11,229 nucleotides of DNA from an uncultured Candidatus Saccharibacteria bacterium. Lineage in GTDB: Bacteria > Patescibacteriota > Saccharimonadia > Saccharimonadales > UBA4665. The position numbers and the translations under genes are program-made. The stretch lies in the NCBI GenBank assembly GCA_937988795.1, contig CALKHY010000130.1, positions 1 through 11,229 on the forward strand, written 5' to 3'. This document shows, one piece after another, positions 6,487 through 11,229 of this stretch. How positions within the stretch are numbered: position 1 is the stretch's first letter; each line of letters starts with the position of its first letter. The notes below the pieces were generated by a model. The model had not been told where the DNA came from. It worked only from the letters and a program-made list of their open reading frames with translations, and made no database searches.

Positions 6487-7530
6487 ATGAAGATAGCACT
6501 CTTGGCTCCTTTCGAGGAGCCGGTGCCGCCGGAAAAATACGGCGGGACCGAACGTGTGGTCTACAGTCTGGCTGAGGGACTCGTCAATCTCGGTCACGAC
6601 GTTACTCTGTTTGCCAGCGGCGATTCGCGCACCTCTGCGCGCCTTGTCCCATGCGTCGAATCGCACTTACGCCCGTTTCTCGAAAAAAACCAACGCACCT
6701 GGATGTACCTGCAGTGGCAGGGCTTTCAACGCGCTCTATATCATCTCAAAAACGAAAAATTCGATATTCTACACAACCACGGCGACTGGCCGTTTTTAAT
6801 TGCCGGCGCATACACGGACGCGCCAATGGTAACGACCATCCACAACCCGGTGCAGTTCCGCTTAGGCGTGCCGGAGGTTTACCGGCAGTACAAGTACATC
6901 AGCATCAGTAACTCGCAGCGCAACTACATGCCGGAACTTGATTACGTCGCCACCATTTACCACGGTATCGACACCGAAAACTTTGAGTTTAACGACCAGC
7001 CGGGCGACTACCTGGCGTTCCTGGGGCGCATACATCCTGACAAAGGGCCAGAGGAGGCGATTCAAATCGCCCGCGAAACCGGCAGCAAACTCATTATGGC
7101 CGCCAAAATCGACGCTCCCGACCGCCACTACTACCGCAAGGTCATCAAGCCGCAAATCGACGGCAAACAGATCGTATTCATCGGTGAGGTGGCGCACGCC
7201 GCCAAGGTGGCATTACTCAAGAATGCCCGTGCACTACTGTCACCGATTCAGTGGGAAGAGCCGTTCGGCCTCACCAATATCGAGGCCATGGCCTGCGGCA
7301 CGCCCGTCATTGCACTCCGTCGTGGCTCACTACCAGAGATTATCATTGACAGCAAAACAGGCTACATCTGCGACACGCTCGAAGAAATGGTACAACGCGT
7401 CGGCGAGCTCGACCGCATCAACCGCGCCGACTGCCGGGCTCATGTTAAAAAAGTTTTCAGCGAAAAGCGCATGGCGGAAAATCACGTCAAGGTCTACCAA
7501 AAACTCATCGAAGCTCGTACACTGAAATAA
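6487..7530 (+). CDS. Family 4 glycosyltransferase
   Basis: This 347-residue soluble GT-B fold enzyme begins MKIALLAPFEEPVPPEKYGG then TERVVYSLAEGL; the glycine loop (Y18-G19-G20) and following helix bind substrate in GT4 enzymes. The C-terminal Rossmann half starts near FLGRIHPDKGPEEAI (around 176-190). The donor-binding E-x7-E motif is present as E258-PFGLTNI-E266, followed by AMACGTPVIA. It transfers a sugar from a nucleotide donor with retention of configuration. The donor and acceptor are unknown, but the next gene on the same strand is a debranching-type alpha-glucosidase, so alpha-glucan or glycogen-like metabolism is a reasonable inference. Start and ribosome site (AGGTGGAG) are clear, and two promoters lie upstream. 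Confidence 0.93.
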   Translation: MKIALLAPFEEPVPPEKYGGTERVVYSLAEGLVNLGHDVTLFASGDSRTSARLVPCVESHLRPFLEKNQRTWMYLQWQGFQRALYHLKNEKFDILHNHGDWPFLIAGAYTDAPMVTTIHNPVQFRLGVPEVYRQYKYISISNSQRNYMPELDYVATIYHGIDTENFEFNDQPGDYLAFLGRIHPDKGPEEAIQIARETGSKLIMAAKIDAPDRHYYRKVIKPQIDGKQIVFIGEVAHAAKVALLKNARALLSPIQWEEPFGLTNIEAMACGTPVIALRRGSLPEIIIDSKTGYICDTLEEMVQRVGELDRINRADCRAHVKKVFSEKRMAENHVKVYQKLIEARTLK

Positions 7531-7734
7531 GAACTTGGCACTTTCGACACGGCCGGCAAAGCCGCCAGCCCAAAACCAACATCTTCAGTCAAAATCCCAA
7601 AAAAACGGCGCTACGGCCAGCATATGTGGCAGCAACACATAATCACGAAAGTCCAAGCGATGTAATACACAAACCTAAACTCGCAACATAAACTTAAAAC
7701 AGGGCACCAAGCATGCCCGCCTGGGGGAACAAAC
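7531..7734 (+). other. Intergenic region between GT4 and debranching-type genes; small hairpins only
   Basis: There is no gene and no convincing promoter or T-tailed terminator. TATGTG (7623-7628) can pair with CACATA (7636-7641), and GGGCA (7702-7706) with TGCCC (7714-7718). The second hairpin ends 4 nt before the GGGGGA ribosome site (7723-7728). The two genes may be one transcript. Confidence 0.4.
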
Positions 7735-9183
7735 ATGGAGGCCGAGCGCTGGCTCGCCAAACCGGTGAGCGAACGAAAGCAGCTGTTGAGCGCCATACCC
7801 TTCGCCGACCCGCAATTTTTGGATATTGTGCGGGCGCCAGACGGCTGGGGTGTGTTTGCTAGCGCCGGCCCAAATTTTCGGCACGCCATCTTTGGGCGCG
7901 ACTCCATCGAGACAGCCACCGACCTCTGCGGCTACAACCAACAGCTGGCACACGATGTTATCCTGACCCTGGCGCGCCTGCAAGGTGTAACCTACAACGC
8001 CCAGAGCGAGGAAGAGCCGGGCAAAATCCACCACGAATTCCGCGCACGCAATTACGCTGGGCTGGAAATCAATGAGCAGTCGCTCGAAATCATGCGCCAC
8101 CTGCAGAGCATTTGGGGCGCCGCCAGCGACGACACCATGCTGTACTACGGATCGTACGACGCTACACCGCTCTACGTCCGCTTGGTAGAGCGCTACTGCA
8201 AGCACTACGGCCCGGGCATTCTGGACGAAACCTACACCGACCGCAACGGCGAAACTAAAACCATCCGCCACAGCGTTCTGCTGGCCGCAGCCTGGATCGC
8301 CAATAAGATAAGTCAACGGCCGGATTCTCTCCTTACGTACCGCCGCATCAATCCGCAAGGGATCGAAAACCAGACCTGGAAAGATTCGCGCACATCGTAT
8401 CTGTTCGCCGATGGCAGCATGCCAAACCTGGACGCAGGCATTGCTTCGGTAGAACTGCAGGGATACGCGTACGACGCCCTTAAGTTCGCTTCCACGCTCG
8501 CCGAATACCGGAGCGAAGAATTCGCAATTATGGCCGGCTACATCCGGAACAACACCATCAACAAACTGTGGATGCCAGCCGAGCGCTTCTTTGCCCAAGG
8601 CTTGGCCATCGACCAAAACGGCCAGGAGCGGCAAATCGATACGCTAACCTCGAACGCGGGATTACTGCTCGACAGCAGCCTACTCACCGACCTGCCCGAA
8701 GATGAAATGCGTTACTTTACCGAAGGCATCGTTGCCACCATCATGGGGCCGGAGTTCCGCACCGAAGTCGGCCTGCGCTGCCGCGCCGTGCGCCACTCGA
8801 ACATTCCCGGATTCCCAGACTACCACGGCACCTACGCCGTGTGGCCAAAGGAAACGTTCGACATTGCCGACGGGCTCGAGCGCTTGGGTTACGGCGAACA
8901 TGCCGCGGAACTTTACAAAGAAATCGTGCAAGCCGTCCAGCGATCCGGCGAATTCTACGAATTCTACTACGTCGAAACCGACGGCACTGTCTGGTACGAC
9001 GCCACCGAGGCCATGCAATATTTCGCCCAAAAATCCGGCGGCAACCACCTGCCAACACCCGAACCCGGCCAGGCATGGACCATCGCCGCCGCCATCGCCA
9101 GCTCGTACAAACTGGCGGACGCAACCATGCCCGACGAATCACAGCGCTTTATGTCCATAGAACAACAAACCCCTGTTGTCTAA
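7735..9183 (+). CDS. Glycogen-debranching-type (amylo-alpha-1,6-glucosidase-like) six-hairpin glycosidase
   Basis: The product has 482 residues and no signal peptide. It has the (alpha/alpha)6-barrel signs of the amylo-alpha-1,6-glucosidase / MGH1-like group: FGRDSIETATDL (G54-R55-D56), a middle IENQTWKDS with D217 as the expected general acid (canonical NQGWKDS), and a late HGTYAVWPKE around 364-373 (canonical HnGt.WP). Enzymes of this group hydrolyse alpha-1,6 branches or related alpha-glucosidic bonds. It is shorter than full bacterial debranching enzymes because the N-terminal beta-rich domain is absent, so its exact substrate (glycogen stub, trehalose-like or glucosylglycerate-like) is open. 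The ATG at 7735 follows GGGGGA with good spacing. It lies downstream of the GT4 gene in the same direction. The promoter of the next tRNA overlaps its last codons. Confidence 0.88.
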   Translation: MEAERWLAKPVSERKQLLSAIPFADPQFLDIVRAPDGWGVFASAGPNFRHAIFGRDSIETATDLCGYNQQLAHDVILTLARLQGVTYNAQSEEEPGKIHHEFRARNYAGLEINEQSLEIMRHLQSIWGAASDDTMLYYGSYDATPLYVRLVERYCKHYGPGILDETYTDRNGETKTIRHSVLLAAAWIANKISQRPDSLLTYRRINPQGIENQTWKDSRTSYLFADGSMPNLDAGIASVELQGYAYDALKFASTLAEYRSEEFAIMAGYIRNNTINKLWMPAERFFAQGLAIDQNGQERQIDTLTSNAGLLLDSSLLTDLPEDEMRYFTEGIVATIMGPEFRTEVGLRCRAVRHSNIPGFPDYHGTYAVWPKETFDIADGLERLGYGEHAAELYKEIVQAVQRSGEFYEFYYVETDGTVWYDATEAMQYFAQKSGGNHLPTPEPGQAWTIAAAIASSYKLADATMPDESQRFMSIEQQTPVV

Positions 9184-9204
9184 AAGTAAAACTTTGGGTA
9201 TAAT
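9176..9204 (+). promoter_or_regulatory. Promoter of the tRNA-Asn gene
   Basis: TTGTCT (9176-9181), a 17-bp spacer and a perfect TATAAT (9199-9204). The -35 overlaps the stop codon of the upstream glycosidase gene. The start point should be near 9211, about 72 nt before the tRNA. Confidence 0.7.
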
Positions 9205-9218
9205 CAGGCTATTCGCGC

Positions 9219-9277
9219 AGCCCAAAAAAGGGCTTTGAAGCGATGTACCTTGTAGAGCTCCCAGCCAAAAAGGGAGC
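9219..9277 (+). other. Two hairpins in the tRNA leader
   Basis: AGCCC (9219-9223) pairs with GGGCT (9230-9234) across AAAAAA. GCTCCC (9257-9262) pairs with GGGAGC (9272-9277). The first could end transcripts from the upstream glycosidase gene, but its T tract is poor; otherwise both belong to the precursor tRNA leader. Confidence 0.4.
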
Positions 9278-9316
9278 AATATTCCGGGGTAGCTCAGTGG
9301 TAGAGCGGGTGGCTGT

Positions 9317-9582
9317 AAAAATGCAGCCTCTATCGGGTAACCATAGAGTGAAAATGGGGTGAATTGCGGGAAGCCTACGCTTGCCGTCATTCCCGCGAAG
9401 GCGGGAATCCAGCAAATATGGTAATCCGCAGCCAAGCCAGGATTAGGATAAGGGATCCTGGAAGGTTCAGAGACTAGGGAGTGAGCCTAACAATAATCTC
9501 CCAAAAGCGCCCCACATCCTTCAAAGCTAACGGCAAGGATGATGAGATAGTCCACGCCGCTACGAAAGTAGCGGGGAAGGTG
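9317..9582 (+). ncRNA. Group I self-splicing intron, 266 nt, inserted between U35 and U36 of tRNA-Asn
   Basis: P1 pairs exon GGCTGT (9311-9316) with GCAGCC (9323-9328), giving the required U-G pair at the 5' site. The intron ends with G9582. P2 is CTCTAT/ATAGAG (9328-9333, 9343-9348) with a GTAA tetraloop. P3 is ATGGGG with CCCCaCAT (about 9355 and 9509-9517). P4 is TGCGG (9365-9369) with CCGCA (9426-9430). P6 is CCAGGAT/ATCCTGG (9437-9443, 9455-9461). The conserved R element GTTCAGAGACTA begins at 9465, and S reads GAGATAGTCC (9544-9553), so GACTA/TAGTC form P7. P8 is ATCCTT/AAGGAT (9516-9521, 9535-9540). P9 is CCGCTAC-GAAA-GTAGCGG (9557-9574). An extra GGGAG/CTCCC hairpin (9477-9502) lies between P7 and P3, a trait of subgroup IA. 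There is no homing endonuclease ORF. Confidence 0.93.
9381..9415. repeat. REP-like palindrome (WIPAFAGMT-type repeat) inside the intron P5 region
   Basis: ATTCCCGC (9389-9396), loop GAAG, and GCGGGAAT (9401-9408) form a perfect 8-bp hairpin, flanked by CGTC before it and CCAG after it. On the minus strand it translates CWIPAFAGMT, a peptide known from countless spurious ORFs because this palindrome is scattered through many bacterial genomes. It sits between the P4 strands, and TTGC/GCAA (9381-9384, 9412-9415) closes the extended helix. Confidence 0.85.
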
Positions 9583-9626
9583 TAACCACTAGGTCGCTGG
9601 TTCGAATCCAGTCCCCGGAGCCAAAG

Positions 9627-9659
9627 AAAAAAGATCCTCTTTTCTTGAGGGTCTTTTTT
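9627..9659 (+). terminator. Rho-independent terminator of the tRNA-Asn gene
   Basis: GATCCTC (9633-9639) pairs with GAGGGTC (9647-9653), followed by TTTTTT. The AAAAAA before the stem makes it usable in both directions. It begins 3 nt after the CCA end. Confidence 0.9.
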
Positions 9660-9674
9660 CTTTACTTCAGCGTT

Positions 9675-9809
9675 CTGGATTTAAACCAGCGACAGCACGC
9701 GCGGAAGCGCGGGCGTAGTCGCTGGTTCGCTCATGAGGAGACCCTCGCAGGAGCTTGCTCCGAGAAGGCGACGAAATGGATCTTTGATCCATCCAGTCCC
9801 CGGAGCCAA
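9675..9809. repeat. Composite of tRNA-Asn pieces: inverted T arm plus split 3'-end copy
   Basis: CTGGATTTAAACCAGCGAC (9675-9693) is the reverse complement of the tRNA-Asn T-arm region 9593-9611 with two changes in the loop. A direct copy GTCGCTGGTTCG (9718-9729) matches 9593-9604, and ATCCAGTCCCCGGAGCCAA (9791-9809) matches 9606-9624 exactly. In the direct copy the T loop is opened by 61 bp (9730-9790) holding hairpins GGAGC-TT-GCTCC (9750-9761) and ATGGATC-TTT-GATCCAT (9776-9792). AACCAGCGAC (9684-9693) and GTCGCTGGTT (9718-9727) form a 10-bp stem around CGCGC/GCGCG. No 5' half exists, so this is not a functional tRNA. Confidence 0.8.
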
Positions 9810-9822
9810 GATTGATTTTTAG

Positions 9823-9851
9823 AACACTCTGCGATTACATCAAAGGGTGTT
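9823..9851 (+). terminator. Possible weak terminator
   Basis: AACACTCT (9823-9830) pairs with AGGGTGTT (9844-9851), including one G-T pair. Only a short T run follows. It lies just after the split tRNA-Asn 3' copy. Confidence 0.4.
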
Positions 9852-9894
9852 TTAAGATTAAAAACCAGCTTTTTATCCTGAATTACGAGGGACC

Positions 9895-9999
9895 TAAGAG
9901 GACGGACCTCTTAAAATTAAAGAATGTTGTAGGATAGCTTATTAAAACATCAAATTGACTATTCAGAGGTCCGTCCTCTTAACCCCGTCCTCTTAACCC
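9895..9999. repeat. REPIN-like inverted pair of palindromes with a partial third copy
   Basis: TAAGAGGACGGACCTCT (9895-9911) and AGAGGTCCGTCCTCTTA (9965-9981) are perfect 17-bp inverted copies around a 53-bp AT-rich spacer. Each is itself a small hairpin (AGAGG/CCTCT). CCGTCCTCTTAACCC (9971-9985) recurs at 9985-9999, a direct repeat of 14-bp period. Two palindromes in inverted orientation is the layout of REPINs, which RAYT transposases mobilise; no RAYT gene is visible here. Confidence 0.75.
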
Positions 10000-10020
10000 A
10001 GTAAGCATTCATGCTACTGG
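9998..10020 (-). other. Hairpin overlapping the stop codon of the Ham1-like gene
   Basis: CCAGTA-a-GCAT (9998-10008) pairs with ATGC-TACTGG (10011-10020), a 10-bp stem with one bulged A and a 2-nt loop. It contains the gene's stop at 10014-10016. There is no T tract, so it is more likely an mRNA 3' stabiliser than a terminator. Confidence 0.4.
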
Positions 10021-10589
10021 ATATTTTTGTACCATTCAATAAATCCGTGCCATGCATCCGGTCGGTTTTTATAGCGAGCTACTACAGCTTCTTCACCTTG
10101 TTCAAACACTTCGGCAATAGTTTTGCCATTGTCGGAATCAAGTACAGTGACGGTCGTGTTCGGAGATTTTTCGTTGCTGCCACGGGCTTCGTTGATTATT
10201 CGGCCTGAAATATCATTTCTGAACACCTCCGTCACACTGCCGTCTGTATATGCGAGGTACTGGTGTAAAATAATTCTCCTGTTCTCAACACCATCCATGA
10301 GTCGTAAAAAATCATCTGGCGTAAACCAGTAGTTGATTGACTTCATGTAAGCGCCTGGAAACCCTTTGAGTGCTGGTATGTCCCAAGTATCGTCACTAAC
10401 AACCACCGGCATACCGAGCTGTTCATAAGCTCGCTGTGCCTTATCTCGTACAATTACTTCAGGATCTTCGCCTTGAATTTCATCAATATCCAGCTTGACA
10501 GGTTTTACTGTGATGTTTGCTTCTTGGCAAATTGTCTGAGCAATTTGTATTTTGTCTTGATTAGATGTAGCAAAATATATTGTATTCAT
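10014..10589 (-). CDS. Ham1/RdgB-like non-canonical purine NTP pyrophosphatase
   Basis: The 191-residue length is normal for the ITPase family, which hydrolyses dITP, ITP and XTP to monophosphates and so keeps damaged purines out of nucleic acids. Visible motifs are the N-terminal ATSNQDK (T8-N10-K13, canonical T.N..K), DIDEIQGED (E37), DKAQRAYEQ, and SDDTWDIPALKGFPGAYMK (D66-D67-T68; canonical EDTGL..L.GlPG). The C terminus is divergent: the usual SHR motif is replaced by NRPDAWHGFIEWY. This marks a distant subfamily whose base specificity may differ. The gene is visibly richer in A and T than its neighbours and stands alone between repeats and a terminator, so horizontal arrival is possible. 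TATAAT lies 6 nt before the ATG, so the mRNA is probably leaderless. Confidence 0.85.
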   Translation of the reverse strand: MNTIYFATSNQDKIQIAQTICQEANITVKPVKLDIDEIQGEDPEVIVRDKAQRAYEQLGMPVVVSDDTWDIPALKGFPGAYMKSINYWFTPDDFLRLMDGVENRRIILHQYLAYTDGSVTEVFRNDISGRIINEARGSNEKSPNTTVTVLDSDNGKTIAEVFEQGEEAVVARYKNRPDAWHGFIEWYKNIQ

Positions 10590-10595
10590 AAACTA

Positions 10596-10601
10596 ATTAT
10601 A
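10596..10601 (-). promoter_or_regulatory. -10 box of a probably leaderless mRNA for the Ham1-like gene
   Basis: On the minus strand a perfect TATAAT is followed by TAGTTT and then ATG at 10589. Normal -10 spacing puts the first transcribed base on the A of the ATG. No ribosome site and no good -35 are seen. Confidence 0.65.
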
Positions 10602-10631
10602 TCCTTAAAAGGTTCATGACCGGTAAGCTGA

Positions 10632-10674
10632 GCCAAGAAAAGACCGTCCTAGATAGGGGCGGTTTTTTCTTGGC
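10632..10674. terminator. Strong bidirectional terminator hairpin
   Basis: GCCAAGAAAA (10632-10641) pairs with TTTTCTTGGC (10665-10674), continuing inward through GACCGTCC with GGGGCGGT to loop AGATA. Stem length is about 18-19 bp with a few G-T pairs. A TTTTTT run lies on the plus strand and a TCTTTTCTT run on the minus strand. No annotated gene ends at it from either side. Confidence 0.8.
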
Positions 10675-10897
10675 CTTGAAGACTGGGGTTATGCGTATGA
10701 CGTTTGTGTGCGGCTAATCCCGTCGTCTCTGTGATGCTTTTAATAAATTCTTGAGGTGACACGCGTTACCGAGGCCCAAATAGTGCTTCGAGCCCACATG
10801 AAAAACTTCCTTGCGGCAGCGGGCAGGGCGTTATGGCTTGACTTTTACGCGCAAAGTACTACGCTGAGATCAGGCATATAAGCATAAGGGGGATGCC
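10675..10897 (+). other. Mostly unassigned region with one short ORF (10756-10881)
   Basis: The only open stretch of note on the plus strand runs from GTG 10756 or ATG 10798 to TAA 10879-10881 (41 or 27 residues; the shorter form begins MKNFLAAAGRALWLDFYAQS). Neither start has a clear ribosome site and I recognise no family. On the minus strand a short frame from about 10765 to 10649 runs into the terminator and also matches nothing I know. I could not fold a known RNA family from this stretch. Confidence 0.25.
10877..10892 (+). promoter_or_regulatory. -10-like box and ribosome site of the DUF981-like gene
   Basis: TATAAG (10877-10882) matches 5 of 6 -10 bases and AAGGGGG (10886-10892) is a strong ribosome site 5 nt before the ATG at 10898. 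If both are used the leader would be about 9 nt and would keep only part of the ribosome site, so transcription may start further upstream. Confidence 0.45.
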
Positions 10898-11229
10898 ATG
10901 ATTGTTAATAATACACTAATAGCGATTGCAGCGGGCGCCGGCCTTATTGGGGTGGCGCTTTTTTTGAAGTTGCTCAGAAATAATAAACCGATTAACAGCG
11001 AAGGCTGGGCAGGATTCTTTGGGGTCGTCGGCCTGATCCTGGCGGTTCTTGGTCTTGCTACTTGTATCATGTGGCCGTACGGCGGTGGCGGTTTTGAATA
11101 CGCCAATATCGCCTTTGGCGAGCCGGCTGCTGCTTTTGGCGCGCTCAGCTTGCTTGCCAGTGTCTACCTGTGGCGCAACCGGGCGCTGTTTGCTAGCGCT
11201 TCCAAGGATGCGCGGGCAGAGGCTATTGA
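10898..11229 (+). CDS. DUF981-like multi-pass membrane protein (3' end outside window)
   Basis: The frame is open for 110 codons and leaves the window, so the product is incomplete. Visible hydrophobic segments lie at about residues 6-26, 37-58 and 77-92. Between the second and third is IMWPYGGGGFEYANIAFGEP, resembling the WP...N..FGEp signature of DUF981 membrane proteins, known from archaea and some bacteria and without a proven function. A strong ribosome site (AAGGGGG) fixes the ATG at 10898. An ATG at 10893 in another frame ends after two codons. The family call is from motif memory and only half the protein can be seen. Confidence 0.72.
   Translation, partial: MIVNNTLIAIAAGAGLIGVALFLKLLRNNKPINSEGWAGFFGVVGLILAVLGLATCIMWPYGGGGFEYANIAFGEPAAAFGALSLLASVYLWRNRALFASASKDARAEAI

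Larger units (their letters stand above)
9283..9623 (+). tRNA. tRNA-Asn(GUU), interrupted in the anticodon by a group I intron
   Basis: Exon 1 is 9283-9316 and exon 2 is 9583-9623. The 7-bp acceptor stem is perfect (TCCGGGG 9283-9289 with CCCCGGA 9613-9619). The D arm is GCTC/GAGC, the anticodon stem GGTGG (9308-9312) / CCACT (9586-9590), the variable loop AGGTC, and the T arm GCTGG-TTCGAAT-CCAGT (9596-9612). The discriminator is G and CCA is encoded. Joining exons at the predicted sites gives loop CTGTTAA with anticodon GTT, and the combined CTGTTAA with AGGTCGCTGGTTCGA is typical of bacterial tRNA-Asn. Read without splicing, the first exon ends CTGTAAA and would suggest tRNA-Tyr. That reading fails because it leaves no intron-terminal G and does not match P1. 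The mature tRNA would have 75 nt including CCA. Confidence 0.92.

Noticed and set aside
7675..8634. Minus-strand ORF of 319 codons opposite the debranching-type gene
   Set aside because: It is a shadow frame created by the codon bias of the real gene, with no recognisable motif and no promoter or ribosome site. The plus strand has clear family motifs.
9283..9330. tRNA-Tyr(GUA) reading of the first exon (loop CTGTAAA)
   Set aside because: It requires splice sites where the intron would not end in G. The P1 helix places the 5' site after T9316, and the resulting loop CTGTTAA with its flanks is standard tRNA-Asn.
9139..9435. Minus-strand ORF of 98 codons containing CWIPAFAGMT
   Set aside because: It overlaps the tRNA and intron. 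The peptide is the known spurious translation of a palindromic repeat.
9718..9808. A second functional tRNA-Asn or split tRNA
   Set aside because: Only the T arm and acceptor 3' strand are present. There is no matching 5' half, D arm or anticodon arm nearby, and the insert shows no group I core elements.
9690..9820. A protein-coding frame through the tRNA-fragment mosaic
   Set aside because: It is open only by chance over GC-rich hairpins and tRNA copies, is Arg-rich and unstructured, and has no start signal.
1..11229. CRISPR arrays, prophage genes or a complete transposon
   Set aside because: No regularly spaced repeats with unique spacers, no transposase or integrase and no phage structural genes were seen. 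The repeats present are short palindromes and tRNA fragments.

Overview
The window looks like a compact, roughly 50-55% GC bacterial genome segment, most likely from Patescibacteria (CPR), possibly Saccharibacteria/TM7. This placement is inference. It rests on the tight packing, TGA used as a normal stop, the pairing of a GT4 glycosyltransferase with a short glycogen-debranching-type protein, a DUF981-like membrane protein, and promoters that are extended -10 boxes lying directly against start codons. No rRNA or phylogenetic marker strong enough to fix the lineage is present; SmpB is the best available one.

Layout. Positions 1-1448 (+): tail of a TrmB-like regulator, then a P-loop kinase overlapping by 4 nt a membrane-anchored staphylococcal-type nuclease. 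Positions 1521-3215 (+): a large basic protein I do not recognise. Positions 3218-5223: a divergent pair, a GT2 glycosyltransferase (-) and a membrane-anchored clan-A glycoside hydrolase (+), separated by only 17 bp that hold overlapping -10 boxes. Positions 5227-6293: a second divergent pair, a CDP-alcohol phosphatidyltransferase (-) and smpB (+). Positions 6487-9183 (+): a GT4 glycosyltransferase and a GH15-like/amylo-alpha-1,6-glucosidase-type enzyme, preceded by two promoters and a tandem repeat.

The most striking part is 9176-9810. A tRNA-Asn(GUU) gene is split inside its anticodon, between U35 and U36, by a 266-nt group I intron. P1, P2, P4, P6, P7, P8 and P9 can all be drawn. The P5 region of the intron carries a copy of the widespread palindrome that translates as the well-known spurious peptide WIPAFAGMT. 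After the tRNA terminator lies a 135-bp composite of tRNA-Asn pieces: an inverted T-arm copy, then a direct 3'-end copy whose T-loop is opened by a 61-bp hairpin-rich insert.

Further right are a REPIN-like inverted pair of palindromes (9895-9981, plus a partial third copy), an AT-richer Ham1/ITPase-like gene on the minus strand whose TATAAT sits 6 nt before its ATG, a strong bidirectional terminator, a short unassigned ORF, and the start of a DUF981-like membrane protein that runs off the window.

The genes form small independent units: nucleic-acid degradation and phosphate transfer at the left, envelope glycan synthesis/turnover and lipid head-group transfer in the middle with the ribosome-rescue factor SmpB, alpha-glucan metabolism next, and a repeat-rich tRNA locus at the right that looks like a hotspot for small mobile sequences.
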